From assembly GCA_033065855.1 (NCBI GenBank), contig JAVXUO010002044.1, positions 248,001-312,000 of the forward strand: a stretch of 64,000 nucleotides of DNA. Direction: 5' to 3'. The position numbers were made by a program, and so were the translations under genes. The DNA comes from Escallonia rubra (taxonomy: Eukaryota > Streptophyta > Magnoliopsida > Escalloniales > Escalloniaceae). Each line of letters begins with the position of its first letter. Position 1 is the stretch's first letter. Positions 22,773-33,699 of this stretch are shown here, in pieces. The notes beneath the pieces were generated by a model. That model had not been told where the DNA came from. It worked only from the letters and a program-made list of their open reading frames with translations, and searched no databases.

Positions 22773-25700
22773 TGCGACACCCTCAACCCTGGTGACATCA
22801 CCGGGCTGAGTTATCGATCATAATCTCATTCAAAACCCTGTGCTGAATACAGAGCAACTATATTCTCATACTCATACATCATTAATAGACGCTCCAAAAT
22901 GCGTCCTTATAAAAAAATTTCTCACAAACATACATTGTACTGCAGCGAAAGACTTTTAGGTCTTTAAACAATATGAATGTTTATAACCTAATATACGACT
23001 TTAGTCGTATGACTCTTATCATCCTATCTCGCAATTCAATCTTTATCCCACCATTCCTAGCTGGTCTTACCTCCCACAACTGATCCCCCTTCTCAACTTT
23101 TCTAGCTTGTTTCTTTTTTCCTTTCTTTAGGGTTCTCCTTGATCAACCTTATAGCCTGCACAATACAACATAAGGAATGAGCGCAAATCGCCCAGTAAAG
23201 ACAACACGAGGAGTATCGTGTACAAATGATTCAAGAGACTCGGAGGAATAATAATCTTCTCAACGATAATAATGAATCAAGAGTTTCAATAATTTTCGAC
23301 ATCAGCATAATTGTCAAACGATACTTTCTTTTGTTAGACTGAGCGGCTTCAAGGCCCAACAGAACATCATCATTTCAGGTTGGCCAGGGACACGACATAC
23401 ATTGACTATGCAAATCTAATGCAAAAAAAAAAAAAAAAACAAACATTAATCATAGTCAACGTACATAGTAAAAATCAACAACATTAATAAAAATCAATTG
23501 CAAATGCAAACTCGACTTGACTCTACTGACAGACTCTAGCGCGCTTCATCCTCCTTGTCAGTTACTTAATTTTTCACTGACTACCAGTTACTTTATTTTC
23601 ACAGGTATTCAACTCATTGATGCCCCATTGCATGGGGTGTTCATCTCAGTCTCAAGTAATTTAAGAGAGACACTGTCAACAAGAAGGGTTTGTCCCTAAC
23701 CGCGTTACAGCTAAACAACGGTGCTTCATCAACAGGGCGAACTAAGGGAAAATTATTCCACCTTATGTCCTCAACAACACAACTCAACAAGGAATACCGG
23801 AATTAAAAGATCAACCAGTGTTCCAACCTATCAACAAGAGTTCAACGTGACACCATAGACAGGGCGAACTTGGGTGAAATATGCCGCAAGCCCTCAACAA
23901 TGTTCTTACATAAGAGAAATGTCGGTTATCAATAAGTGCCGACATTTCACAACAACAACGCAACGATTTCTACATCATCATCAACGACAGGGCGGACTCG
24001 GGAGAAGTTTGTCACGAGTCATCAATGGTGTTCTCAAAGAGAAGAGATATCGGCTATCAATAATTGCCAACATCTCACAACAACCCCTACACAATATCAC
24101 TCTCAACGTCAGGTATGCTAATCGAGTCGAATCATAGCATACTAGAACACGCATCATCCTCATTAAGATCTATCAACAGTACGGACTAAGGGAATTATTC
24201 TACCCTAAGTCCTCAGCAGTAAATTCAAATATACGTATACCAGTCATAATGATTATCGGTGTCAACTCATAACAACAAGAGTCCAACGTAAACGTCATCA
24301 ACATGGTATGCTAATCGAAACAATGAATTACCATAATAGAACTGCATTGTCCTTACATCATCAACATGGTATGCTAATCGAAACAAGCTCTGATCGCAAC
24401 GAGCTGCATCACCTAGTCAAATAATACTATGCTCGTTAGACATCATTCAACATATACGCACTCCTTATTCTACCCCTTCCCATTAACCGTTCATAGTATC
24501 TTACGACCGCTCGTTAATTCGATTCGATAACCGGATCTTTAACCTAGCATTACCAACGCATTAGCAATAGCCACTATCTCATTATTTCAACGTATTGATA
24601 CCATTCCTCACTCCCACCACTCCGAACGCTGAATTGCGCGCATTCTCAAAAATTTAGCTCCAACATGGCAAATTACCAAAATATCCCCCCCAACTTATGT
24701 AATTTTACCAAAGTACCCTCGGGGGGCCATCGCCTCAACCAACATCTCAAAACTACTTTAAAACAACTTTTCAGGTGTCTTACACCGCTTCCAGAACTAA
24801 AAGTCATTCAGAAAATTTTATAGGAAAATTTACCAAAATACCCCCTCTAGGCGGTAAATTCCCAATATACCCCCTGAGGGTTCCTACCACCTCAACACCC
24901 CAAATCTGCTTCAAAACAACTTTAAAACGCTATTTTAAGCATCCTAAAATTATTTTTGAGCTAAAAAGCATTTTAGAAAATTTTTGCCCCAAAAATCCCG
25001 AACCGGTGTCTGGACCGAACGCTTAAAAATTCTTTCGGCCAAAAATAGCAAACAACTTCAGAATTACCCAAAATTCTGGGAAATAGAACTCCTCAACATC
25101 CTAGGGTTCTCATAAAATTTTCGCGAGAAACCGCGCTAGTTTGATATTTTAAATTTCACCGTAAAGTTCCAAACTTCCCGCATCCACTCACCCTCCTTCC
25201 CGACCTCGGAAAAATCTGAAATGTTTGAACAACACAGGTCTCCTAAAAATAACTATGGTCTCTTGTTTGCACTTTAGCTAAATCTGAGCCTAACTATTTT
25301 TAAAAATCGGATAAGAAACTGCTTCATTATTTTTCATCTTTAGCGACAATTACATGTTACTATTCAGATCATCACACACACTAACACACCTTGGCCACAC
25401 GCACATGTCTTCTTCCTCCTTCAGCCCGTGACCCGTCTACTTGCCGAACCCCCCAAAATCACACATCAACTCATGAAACCATTCTAACCCACTAAAATAC
25501 CCACATATGTTTTCTTAACACACACATTAACACAATTTAACCTAAAATCATTCTTCCACCACCTTACCCGAATGATGAACACACATATGGAAACCTGCTA
25601 CATTCATTCCTAATTATACCACTCATGAATTCACCCCAATACATTCCAAAGCATTAGGAAAACATCACACCACCTTAGACATTCACTTACATACACCCCA

Positions 25701-26522
25701 AAACAACCAACACAATATATATAAACAACCAATACACAGCCGTGTTCACGGCTGTGTACATGCCCATTTTGCATCTGATTTTTACACACTAATACCCATG
25801 AATTTAACCCATAAAATCATCCAAAGGAAGTAGGGAATACCCTTATGAGGAAATCTATCCGTTTTCACCAATTTCCTTCCTTTTTTTCCCCTCTCTCTTC
25901 CTTGTTCATCTTGGCCCGAAGCTTTGCTTCTCTCTGTTCTTTTCATGTTCTCATTTTCTGCTTCTTTCTTCTTGTTCTTGTTTTTGTTTTCTTTCCTGAA
26001 AGGGAAAGGTTTCCTTTTTTCTTTTTTCTTCTTTTGTTTTTCTTTAGACTTATCCTCCTTCTATTATTTACAATATACATTGATTAGTCATCCCCAAAAG
26101 CAAGAGGTGGCATTTCACTATCCGAAACTTCTGAAAAATTGACAAATAAGGCTAAGCTTTCAAAAATTACGAAATAGCCCCTCAAGTTTTCAAAATTGCA
26201 TTTTGACCCCTCGATTTTGGAAAATTTAAAATTTGACCCCAAAATAACCCTAACCCTCCATGTAGCCCCCTAACACTTCATTATCATCAAAAGTATGCTA
26301 CTTAATAAAGATATGCATCCCCCGTTTATCATATTTTCCAAAATTACATTTTTACCCCTTAACTTTTCAAAATTACATTTTGACCCCCAAGGCCACACTA
26401 ACCCCTTATTTAACTCTCTAACATTTAATCATTATCAACATATTGCTACTTAATAAAAATAGCACCCCTTTATTAATCAAACTCACGATTAGATTAATTT
26501 TCGGTATTTTCAGGGTATCACA
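22773..26522 (-). repeat. 5' LTR of the gypsy element
   Basis: A 3750-bp LTR bounded by TGCGACACCC at 22773 and ...GGGTATCACA at 26522. U3 is 26522 to about 25710, with a TATATATA box near 25710 on the minus strand. R and U5 run on to 22773. There is a GGGCGAACT-type word repeated four times at 23730-24010, and TTACCAAAATA-type words at 24670-24850. The ORF at 25845-26142 is a phenylalanine-rich product of a pyrimidine tract. No genes. Confidence 0.8.
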
Positions 26523-26776
26523 GCTACGATCAACTCTCTATGTCTAGTTACAAATAAAGGAATAAACGCAATTGTAAAATCAATTGAATTATTCCATCTT
26601 TAATGTGTTTCATTGAGTGTCTTTGATCAGTTTGCTCGTCTAATTGTCTGTTTGCATGAGTATGAGATTGTACATATTGCTTCATCAACTCAATGCATGC
26701 TAGACAACATAATCATCAATGTTAGTTATCATCAAAATCAAATATAATCTTGGGTTTAATAATCGTAGGGTTAACA
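26523..26776 (-). repeat. SIRE 3' LTR, inner 254 bp
   Basis: Aligns with 44950-45206 of the 5' LTR at about 90% by eye. The rest of this LTR lies beyond the nested gypsy element, outside the window. The gypsy edge interrupts it at 26522/26523. Confidence 0.9.
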
Positions 26777-26793
26777 ATCTCTCCCTTTTTATG
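26777..26793 (-). promoter_or_regulatory. Polypurine tract of the SIRE element
   Basis: The minus strand reads AAAAAGGGAGAGAT directly before the LTR edge TGTTAAC. Confidence 0.8.
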
Positions 26794-27322
26794 ATGATAA
26801 ACATTGATTCAAATTAATATGAGATATATAAGATAATAAATGCAATGAAGCATGACAATCTCAATTATAAACCATAAGGGGTCAAAAGAAGAATCATGAC
26901 GATAAGCTCCCCCTATCTTAAGCAATATATGCTCATATCAAGTCCACACAAATATGAATCAATAACTTTTCTCCCCCTTTTGACATCACGAAAAAAAAAA
27001 ATTAAGGGTGTGTATGTGTGAAAGTGATCAATATATGTATCCATCCATGGATAATCGATATAGCCAACAAGAGCATCCAAACAAAAAAACTTAAGTACTT
27101 GAATAACCATCAAAAGGTGTATCGAGACTTGTAATAAAATAGCACATAAAAGAAAGCGTAATGAATCAAATGTGTAGCAACATAAGCGTGAATCAAAGTG
27201 CTAATTTAAAATATCAACCCAAGTTCTAATGCAATACTGCGAGTATCATCCAGGACATGTTAGTGAAATACATAATAAAGTCGAAAAGCATAAGCATAAA
27301 ACACTAATCATGTCCTATCGCC
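26794..27322 (-). other. SIRE 3' non-coding region
   Basis: AT-rich sequence between the env-like region and the polypurine tract, without a credible frame. Confidence 0.6.
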
Positions 27323-28532
27323 TCAAGGACCCGATGGAGGAGGTGGTGGGTGAAATATGTTTTCCTCAGGACACTGAATACAACAATGATCCTCAATGCG
27401 AGAAAGGAGACAACTGAGTTGGCTGTGAGCGAGATCCATCCGACTAAAATCGGCATGCATCTGATGTTGCATCATATCCAATCGTGCTAGGATCGCCTCA
27501 TATCCGGTAGCAGAAGGACCGGAAGAAGTGCCCGCCTCATGAGTACTCAGCATGACCAACGGAGGTGGATCACAATCAGTCCCGTCACCGGGGCATGTCC
27601 ATGAGCATCATCATCATCATCCTCCATAGCATCATCCATGTCAGGCTCAGGTAAGAATCATCGACGATCATCTAAAAGGCCCTTCCTACGAAGGGTAGAG
27701 CAGTCTAGTATGTAGTGTCGAATCACCTCAATATACTTACCAAGAAGAGGTATGTCAAAGGTAGCAAAGATACGAGTGAATAGAAGGCCATAAGGTATAG
27801 CTAAGGCAGGATGTGAGGCATTCCTAATCATGTTCAACACGATGAGACGAGAGAGGTAAATCGGTGTACCCAAGCGAAAAAAGGTCAAGAGCTAGACGTC
27901 TAAGTAAGAGACGAGTGAAAGACCGCCGGCTCTAGGAATGACGTTATGAGCGATGACATGATGGAATAGTCGAGAGAGAGGAGGAAGGTCACAAAGATTG
28001 GGCTTGCTCGCAGCCCTAACATGTCGACAATGAAGTGTGTGTCGAAGCTGTTCCTCGATAGTAAAAGGTCGGTCAAACTAATGTGATTGACCGGCTACAG
28101 GAATCATCTCTAGTGTAAATGAGAAACCACTATTGGGGAGGTCTAGAAGAATGGCTAGACGTGACTGAGAGAAAGAAATACGACGACCAAATTAAAGACA
28201 TACGACGTGAGGGTACATGACTCACTGAAAATGCTCCAAGTCAAATTTGCATAGAATAGACGGATTGCATCAGGATAATATAGAATCGTGTTTCTATCAG
28301 TAAGACGGTCTAGATGAAAATCCTGAAGATGTCTAAGCATATCTATGCTAAAAAGGAATTGAGTATCCAATCGCAAACCTAGAGCCAGCGGGGAAGAGAG
28401 TTGTGCGGAAAACCGGTCTAAGGTCTCTCGGTTCCTATAGCGGTTACAATCAAGCTCTACCGTAATAGGCTCGGGCTTGGGTGCGGCTCGTGATGGAGAC
28501 GTACTAGCACACGCACGTTTCTCTCGTGCCAT
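27323..28532 (-). mobile_element. SIRE env-like (third ORF) remnant
   Basis: Minus-strand segments such as the one from 28532 (with YYPDAIRLFYANL), 27888-27658 (GTPIYLSRLIVLNMI) and 27559-27323 (a short coiled segment ending in a proline run) resemble the plant retroelement protein often annotated as a putative plant transposon protein or env-like ORF. Its place after pol and before the 3' LTR fits SIRE elements. It is broken in more than one place. No function is assigned. Confidence 0.6.
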
Positions 28533-28663
28533 TCTTGGAACAGTCTAATAAATTTGGAAAGAGAAATAAAATAAGTAAGATGTATGAAAATGCAAAGAAA
28601 GTGAAAATCATGTATATAAATATATAAATAAATAAATAAATAAATATATATATATATATATAT

Positions 28664-28849
28664 GGGAGCTGATCCCTTGACCGCGTAGGCAAAATAGGAT
28701 ATCTTGCCAGCGCGATCTGGCCGTCCATCCCGAAGGGATGGACGGTCCAGATCACTTTTTTTTGCGGCGCTGTCAGTCGTCCGCTACACAGTCTCGCGGA
28801 CGGAAATTTTTACCATCTTGCCCTCGCTCCCCCGTCCGCTACACAGTCT
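28664..28849 (+). repeat. Left 186-bp TIR of MULE
   Basis: Nearly identical to the reverse complement of 37472-37657. It holds an internal hairpin (CGTCCATCCC / GGGATGGACG, about 28721-28744) and the first GTCCGC palindromes. The high identity suggests recent insertion. Confidence 0.95.
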
Positions 28850-28990
28850 CACGGAAACAACCTGCGACAAATTGTAGTCCGCTACAGTGTCCAGCGGACG
28901 ACTGACATTGTGACACAATTGTGACTTGTCTGACACAAGTGTGACTTGAGGTCGGCAATTCTGTCCGCTACACAGTATAGCGGACAGTAT
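28770..28990. repeat. Subterminal GTCCGCTAC...GCGGAC palindromes, left end
   Basis: Four copies at about 28779, 28832, 28879 and 28966, partly inside the TIR, each an imperfect palindrome of about 24 bp with a variable centre. Confidence 0.85.
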
Positions 28991-29500
28991 TGCCCATTCC
29001 CTTTCTTTCAGCACAATTTTCTTCTACTCAATTCTTTCCGCACAATTTTCTTCTCAATTCAGACTCGCTTCCATTTTCTAGCTGCCTTCAAGCTTCGAGT
29101 AACACTTGCTTCAAGCTTCGATCAAGCAAGGTAAGTTTGCTTCAAGTTTTCTTGATGTTCTAGAAATTTGTCACTGTATTCATCAATTTGTGATTTTATA
29201 CTCTAGATTTTTTGTGATGTTCTAGACATGATGTTCATCGAAAAGGTATATTTTTGTAACTTTATATTTAATTCATTATAGTTTAATTCGATTTTTTGGC
29301 ATGATGAATTCATCAATTTATCAAACTAATTTAAATTTGTTATGTATCAATAAATTTAAATTAGTAATTGTTAATTATGGAGACAGCTTTTGAGATTATG
29401 CATACCGTATGTTTGCCATCCTAATTTTTAGGTAATATTTTCAGTTAGAAATGCCATTTGATTGTTAAGCGCAGTCTATTCCTACACAGCTCTTGTTCAC
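28991..29500 (+). other. Leader region of the MULE transposase
   Basis: Non-coding DNA with CAAGCTTCGA repeated near 29090-29120, followed by AAG|GTAAGT at about 29129, a good splice donor. AT-rich sequence continues to the transposase start. I infer a 5' untranslated exon plus an intron; no acceptor was fixed. Confidence 0.4.
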
Positions 29501-29501
29501 A

Positions 29502-31757
29502 ATGTCTGATTTCGTGTCGAGCTCCACTCCCCGTGATGCTGTGATCCGTATCTAGGACGAACATTTGCTACGTTGGAAGAAGCTGAAGATTGTTTTCGAG
29601 CGCTATTCATTGAGGGTTGGTTTTGGCATTAGAATAAAGACTTCAAAGAAAGAGCACCATAACGAGAAAATATGCTTTCGCTTATACGAGTGCCATAACA
29701 GCACCAACCCAGTGCAAAATGCTCATGTTACAATGGCATAGTGGGTCGAAATAGGATATAGAAAGAATGACGTGTTGCTTTGAGCCACAAATTGCCAGGT
29801 CAAGATCGTAAGCTACAAACCCTAACAAGACCATTCCTTATTACCAGCCTGGAACTGGCACACAATCACCCGTTATATCCCCTTCTAAGGTGAGTGAGAT
29901 CCATCAACACATAAGCGGGTAAGGTCGCAAGGAGCCTGATTCAGAGCAATGCGCGACTAGGACTACCGACGAGATTAATGTTCTTGCTGAACAGGCTGGG
30001 GGAATTCAAAATTTGACCTTTAACACGACAGACGTTCGTAACGCGGTCCAAGAAGAGTTGAGCCCCAAATGCTCAAACAAACTCAAGCCAAACAAAAAGC
30101 CTGGAGGACCCGCAGTAGACCTTTTATCTTCAACATGACGACACCAAGATAAGTTAGCACAATTTTTTGGGTCGACGGTCGTTCGAGGCTTGCTTATAAG
30201 CATTTTGGGGATGTCGTGACTTTCGACACCACATACCGTACCAATATGTACTCGACCGTTCGAGCCTTTCACGGGGGTCAATCATCATTATCACTCCATC
30301 CTGTTCGGGTTCGCCTTGTTAAGGGACGAGACCGAGAGTTCTTTTGAATGGTTGTTTAGGACGTGGCTGGAAGCAATGAACTTCAAAGCACCCAAAAGTG
30401 ATCATCACCGATTCAAGATTTGGCAATGAAGAAGGCTATTGCGACCGTCTTCCCAGACACTCGGCACAATCTTGTGCACCTGGACATAAGCAACAAATAC
30501 CCGGAACGGCTGCATCAAAGTGTAAGCAAAGGCATCAAGACTTTAAACAGGATTTCTGACAAGTGCGTCCTGTGCTACATAAGCATTGAGGAATTCGAGG
30601 AAAGGTGGGAAACTCTTTTTCAGGATTACTCATTGCAAGACAACCATTGGATCCAGAACTTGTACGAGCGCAAAGAGCAATGGATTGGCGTTTACGCGAG
30701 GAGGTATTTTTCAGCGGGCATGAAAACGACGGGCAGGAGTGAATCCATGAATGCCACGTTCGATAGTTATGTGGGTACAGCTACCAATTTGAAGACTTTC
30801 GTTGCATCCGCACAAAAAGCGGTAGCTTCGTTGTTCGTAAAAGAAAGGGCTGCCGACTTTGCAACAACGTACAAACAAAGGAGAACGTTGCTCGAGACCC
30901 CGCTGGAGATGAACGGTGCCAAAGTCTATACGAAGGAGATCTTCTTGCTATACCAAGTAGAGCTGCGAAAATCCGGACGATACAGTATAAACAAGGTGGC
31001 AGAAATGTCTACGCGTGAGTACAAGGTTTATTCGCTCGTGAATGACCTAGTCCCTGAGAAGCTGCGCAGAATGTATACGGTGAGCCACGACACATTGACG
31101 GACTCGGTGACATGTGTTTGCAAGAAGTTTGAGTTCCATGGCATCCTGTGTAGACACGTTCTGCGGTTTTTCACCCAGAAGAATATCAGGACAATCCCCG
31201 ATAAATACGTCTTGCCACGGTGGACAAAAGGTGCAAACAGGTTGCACGGTACCATTTCCTTTCCGGAGCACCCGTATACTGACTTTGAAGAATCAGAGAC
31301 GTTGCGGTATAATCATCTGGTGACGATGTTCACCCGTTTGTCCGTAAAAGGTGCTGCTACAATGGTCGGTTATAAACATCTCCTCGAGGTAGCTCAGCAA
31401 CAAGAGCCCATCGTCGACCAGTTGGAAGCAGCTTCAGTCACCAATGCGATTGACACCGAGCCTACGACGGGGGTATCAGAAGATGACGAGCCGGAGGAGG
31501 AAGACGACAATGATATCCGTTTGTTGGATCCAATTATATCGCAAACGAAAGGCCGCAAGAGATCTACGCGGATGAAAAGCTCTATTGAAACGGCAACTCA
31601 ACCTAAAAAGCTGCGAAGGTGTGCATTGTGCAACAAAATGACCGACCACGACAAGCGGAACCATTACAAGGCACTGGGGATAAGTTCAAGGGGTTTGCAA
31701 GACGGGGAAGAAGGTGACGCCGAAGATGAGGACGAACAAGCTGCAGTGGACCTTTAA
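29502..31757 (+). pseudogene. FAR1/Jittery-type MULE transposase, broken in its N-terminal half
   Basis: Recognisable parts in order: a FAR1 DNA-binding segment (TFATLEEAEDCFRA and RYSLRVGFGIRIKTS, about 29568-29650, separated by a one-base frame change); the DDE core with first Asp in [14 protein letters not shown] (about 30215); second Asp at the [13 protein letters not shown] junction (about 30405-30430, a one-base insertion); and Glu in GRSESMNATF (about 30735). A SWIM finger follows (CVCKKFEFHGILCRH, about 31110-31160), then a C-terminal Cys/His patch (CALCNKMTDHDKRNH, about 31622). From 30420 to 31757 one 445-residue frame is open. An early stop also follows the first ATG. The family moves MULEs; domesticated relatives are FHY3/FAR1 and FRS factors. 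At least three frame problems make this copy inactive. Confidence 0.9.
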
Positions 31758-31904
31758 TTTTTTGTACAACTTTATGACATTTGTAATAATATTCGAGGGA
31801 TAATTTTTCGACGGGTAACTGGAATTTTTTTAAAATGGACCTATGAGAGGCCATCGAATCAAATCTAAAGTCTTTATTACGAGGTTTTTCTTTTATTTTG
31901 TAAT

Positions 31905-32140
31905 CCCCGTCCGCTATACAATGTAGCGGACATCATTGACTTTGGTCTTTTACGTCCGCTATATTGTATAGCGGACGGGTGGCATCGAAGTAAAACTTTT
32001 GGTCTTTGTACGTCCGCTATACAATGTAGCGGACGTTAGAGCAGGCAAACTTTTGGTCTTCTTTGCTGTCCGCTATATAATATAGCGGACGTCATAACTT
32101 TTGGCCTTTTATGTCCGCTATACAATGTAGCGGAGAAGTC
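31905..32140. repeat. Five GTCCGCTATACAATGTAGCGGAC palindromes between transposase and B3 gene
   Basis: Imperfect palindromes at about 31909, 31951, 32010, 32068 and 32113, spaced 40-60 bp apart and separated by the phrase CTTTTGGTCTT. They lie in the presumed promoter of the B3 gene. Confidence 0.9.
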
Positions 32141-32281
32141 TATATGATATAAATTAATCATATCGGGCAATCGGCTGTTATCAGTCCAACAGTCTCTCTG
32201 CTCTCTCTGTCTGGAACATCTAGCCCAGGCCAATACTCCACAACTCCGGCGATAAACCGTCCCCCCTCAACGCCGACCTCG

Positions 32282-32745
32282 ATGGCTTCTGGATCGGAGA
32301 CCACCTACGATTTTATTGGCAACTTGCACCTGGCAGGCAAACACTTTTTCAAAGTCATGATGCCGGGGTTTGAGAATGAACTTGTATGCCATCCCTCTAT
32401 CTCTGTATTTTCGTGTGTTAACTCTTTTGGTTAAAAACTAACCTATTTTTTGTGTATTGTGTTTGTTAGGACATACCGGAAGCCTTCACCAATCAATTTA
32501 CAACAATTCATGACAGTGCAAGATTATATAGCCGCAAGGGGGCATGGCAGGTTGAAATCAAGCTGAAGCCCGGCCGACCCCAAAAAAAGCAATTCGCAGA
32601 GGGTTGGAACGTCTTCGTGCGCCAGCATGGCCTCGAACTCGGGGACTTTGTAGTATTTGAACACCTTGGGTGGTGGGATTTTGAAGTTGTAATCTTTGAT
32701 CGGAGCACTTGTGAAAAAATTTCTTTCCCCCAATGTGAACCCTAA
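32282..32745 (+). CDS. B3-domain DNA-binding protein carried by the MULE, two exons, intact
   Basis: Exon 1 is 32282-32383 and exon 2 is 32470-32745, with a GT...AG intron of 86 bp. The join keeps the frame and gives 125 residues. The fold signature is a plant B3 domain: HFFKVMMPGFENEL at the end of exon 1, IPEAFTNQF at the start of exon 2, then a GAWQVEIKL strand, FAEGWNVFVRQHGLELGDFVVFEH, and FEVVIFDRSTCEK at the end. The protein is little more than one B3 domain, like REM-type proteins but minimal. B3 domains bind DNA in the major groove. The start follows a spacer rich in the GTCCGC palindromes, and a 78-bp palindrome array follows the stop. No break is seen. Self-binding to the element is an inference. 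A captured host REM gene is the alternative origin. Confidence 0.85.
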
Positions 32746-32854
32746 TTTATGATTAATAAAATTATTTGAGTTCTTGTTGATTGTGTTTCGAAATTTTTCC
32801 TCGCTTAATTGTGTCGTTTGAAATACACTTTTGTTATAAACACTTCGAAAAATT

Positions 32855-33590
32855 TGGATTTTACGTCCGCGATACAATGTAGCGGACGGCGCAGCAGAAA
32901 CTTTTGGTCTTCATTTCACGTCCGCGAGACAATGTAGCGGACGGCGCAGCAGAAACTTTTGTTATCAACACTTAGAAAAATTTGGTCTTCATTTTACCTC
33001 CGCGATACAATGTAGCGGACGGCGCAGCAGAAACTTTTGGTCTTCATTTTACGTCCGCGAGACAATGTAGCGGACGACGCAGCAGAAACTTTTGTTATCA
33101 ACACTTAGAAAAATTTGGTCTTCATTTTACGTCCGCGAGACAATGTAGCGGACGACGCAGCAGAAACTTTTGTTATCAACACTTAGAAAAATTTGGTCTT
33201 CATTTTACGTCCGCGAGACAATGTAGCGGACGACGCAGCAGAAACTTTTGTTATCAACACTTAGAAAAATTTGGTCTTCATTTTACCTCCGCGATACAAT
33301 GTAGCGGACGACGCAGCAGAAACTTTTGGTCTTCATTTTACGTCCGCGGGACAATGTAGCGGACGACGCAGCAGAAACTTTTGTTATCAACACTTAGAAA
33401 AATTTGGTCTTCATTTTACGTCCGCGAGACAATGTAGCGGACGACGCAGCAGAAACTTTTGTTATCAACACTTAGAAAAATTTGGTCTTCATTTTACCTC
33501 CGCGATACAATGTAGCGGACGACGCAGCAGAAACTTTTGTTATCAACACTTAGAAAAATTTGGTCTTCATTTTACGTCATCAGAAAAATC
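32855..33590. repeat. 78-bp tandem array with GTCCGCGAGACAATGTAGCGGAC palindromes
   Basis: Ten palindromes at about 32865, 32920, 32996, 33050, 33131, 33208, 33285, 33340, 33419 and 33497. The main unit is 78 bp, and a shorter version of about 55 bp lacks the TTATCAACACTTAGAAAAAT part. Because 78 is divisible by three, long spurious frames (26-residue repeats) run through it; they are not called. Confidence 0.95.
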
Positions 33591-33699
33591 AGTATTCGAC
33601 AACAGAAATCAACACAAATCAAATCACACCAACGACAACACAAATCAAATCACACCAATTGCGTACGATTTATGTAAAAACTACTGTTATGATACAATT

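Larger units (their letters stand above)
1..26522 (-). mobile_element. Ty3/gypsy LTR retrotransposon, Tekay/Del-like, left end off window
   Basis: A fossil minus-strand gypsy element. Reading the minus strand, the 5' LTR is 22773-26522, followed by a tRNA-Met-type primer-binding site (22758-22770), degenerate gag-pol (22740 to 19888 and 9635 to 8346), a polypurine tract (8312-8321) and a 3' LTR ending at 8311. Both outer LTR edges begin TGTGATACCC/TGTGATACCCC on the minus strand. Without its nested insertions the interior is only about 4.2 kb, short for this lineage, and the coding part is heavily broken. A CACTA element sits in the left LTR and a solo LTR in the interior. Its right end abuts SIRE LTR sequence at 26523, so it inserted into a SIRE 3' LTR. 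The Tekay/Del assignment rests on the long LTRs, the PPT style and integrase/RT resemblance, and is moderate. Confidence 0.8.

Noticed and set aside
23874-24163. Small frames around GGGCGAACT repeats
   Set aside because: Located inside a gypsy LTR with short repeated words and no homology.
25845-26142. Phe-rich membrane-like frames
   Set aside because: They lie in a pyrimidine tract of the LTR U3; the composition comes from TTC/TTT runs.
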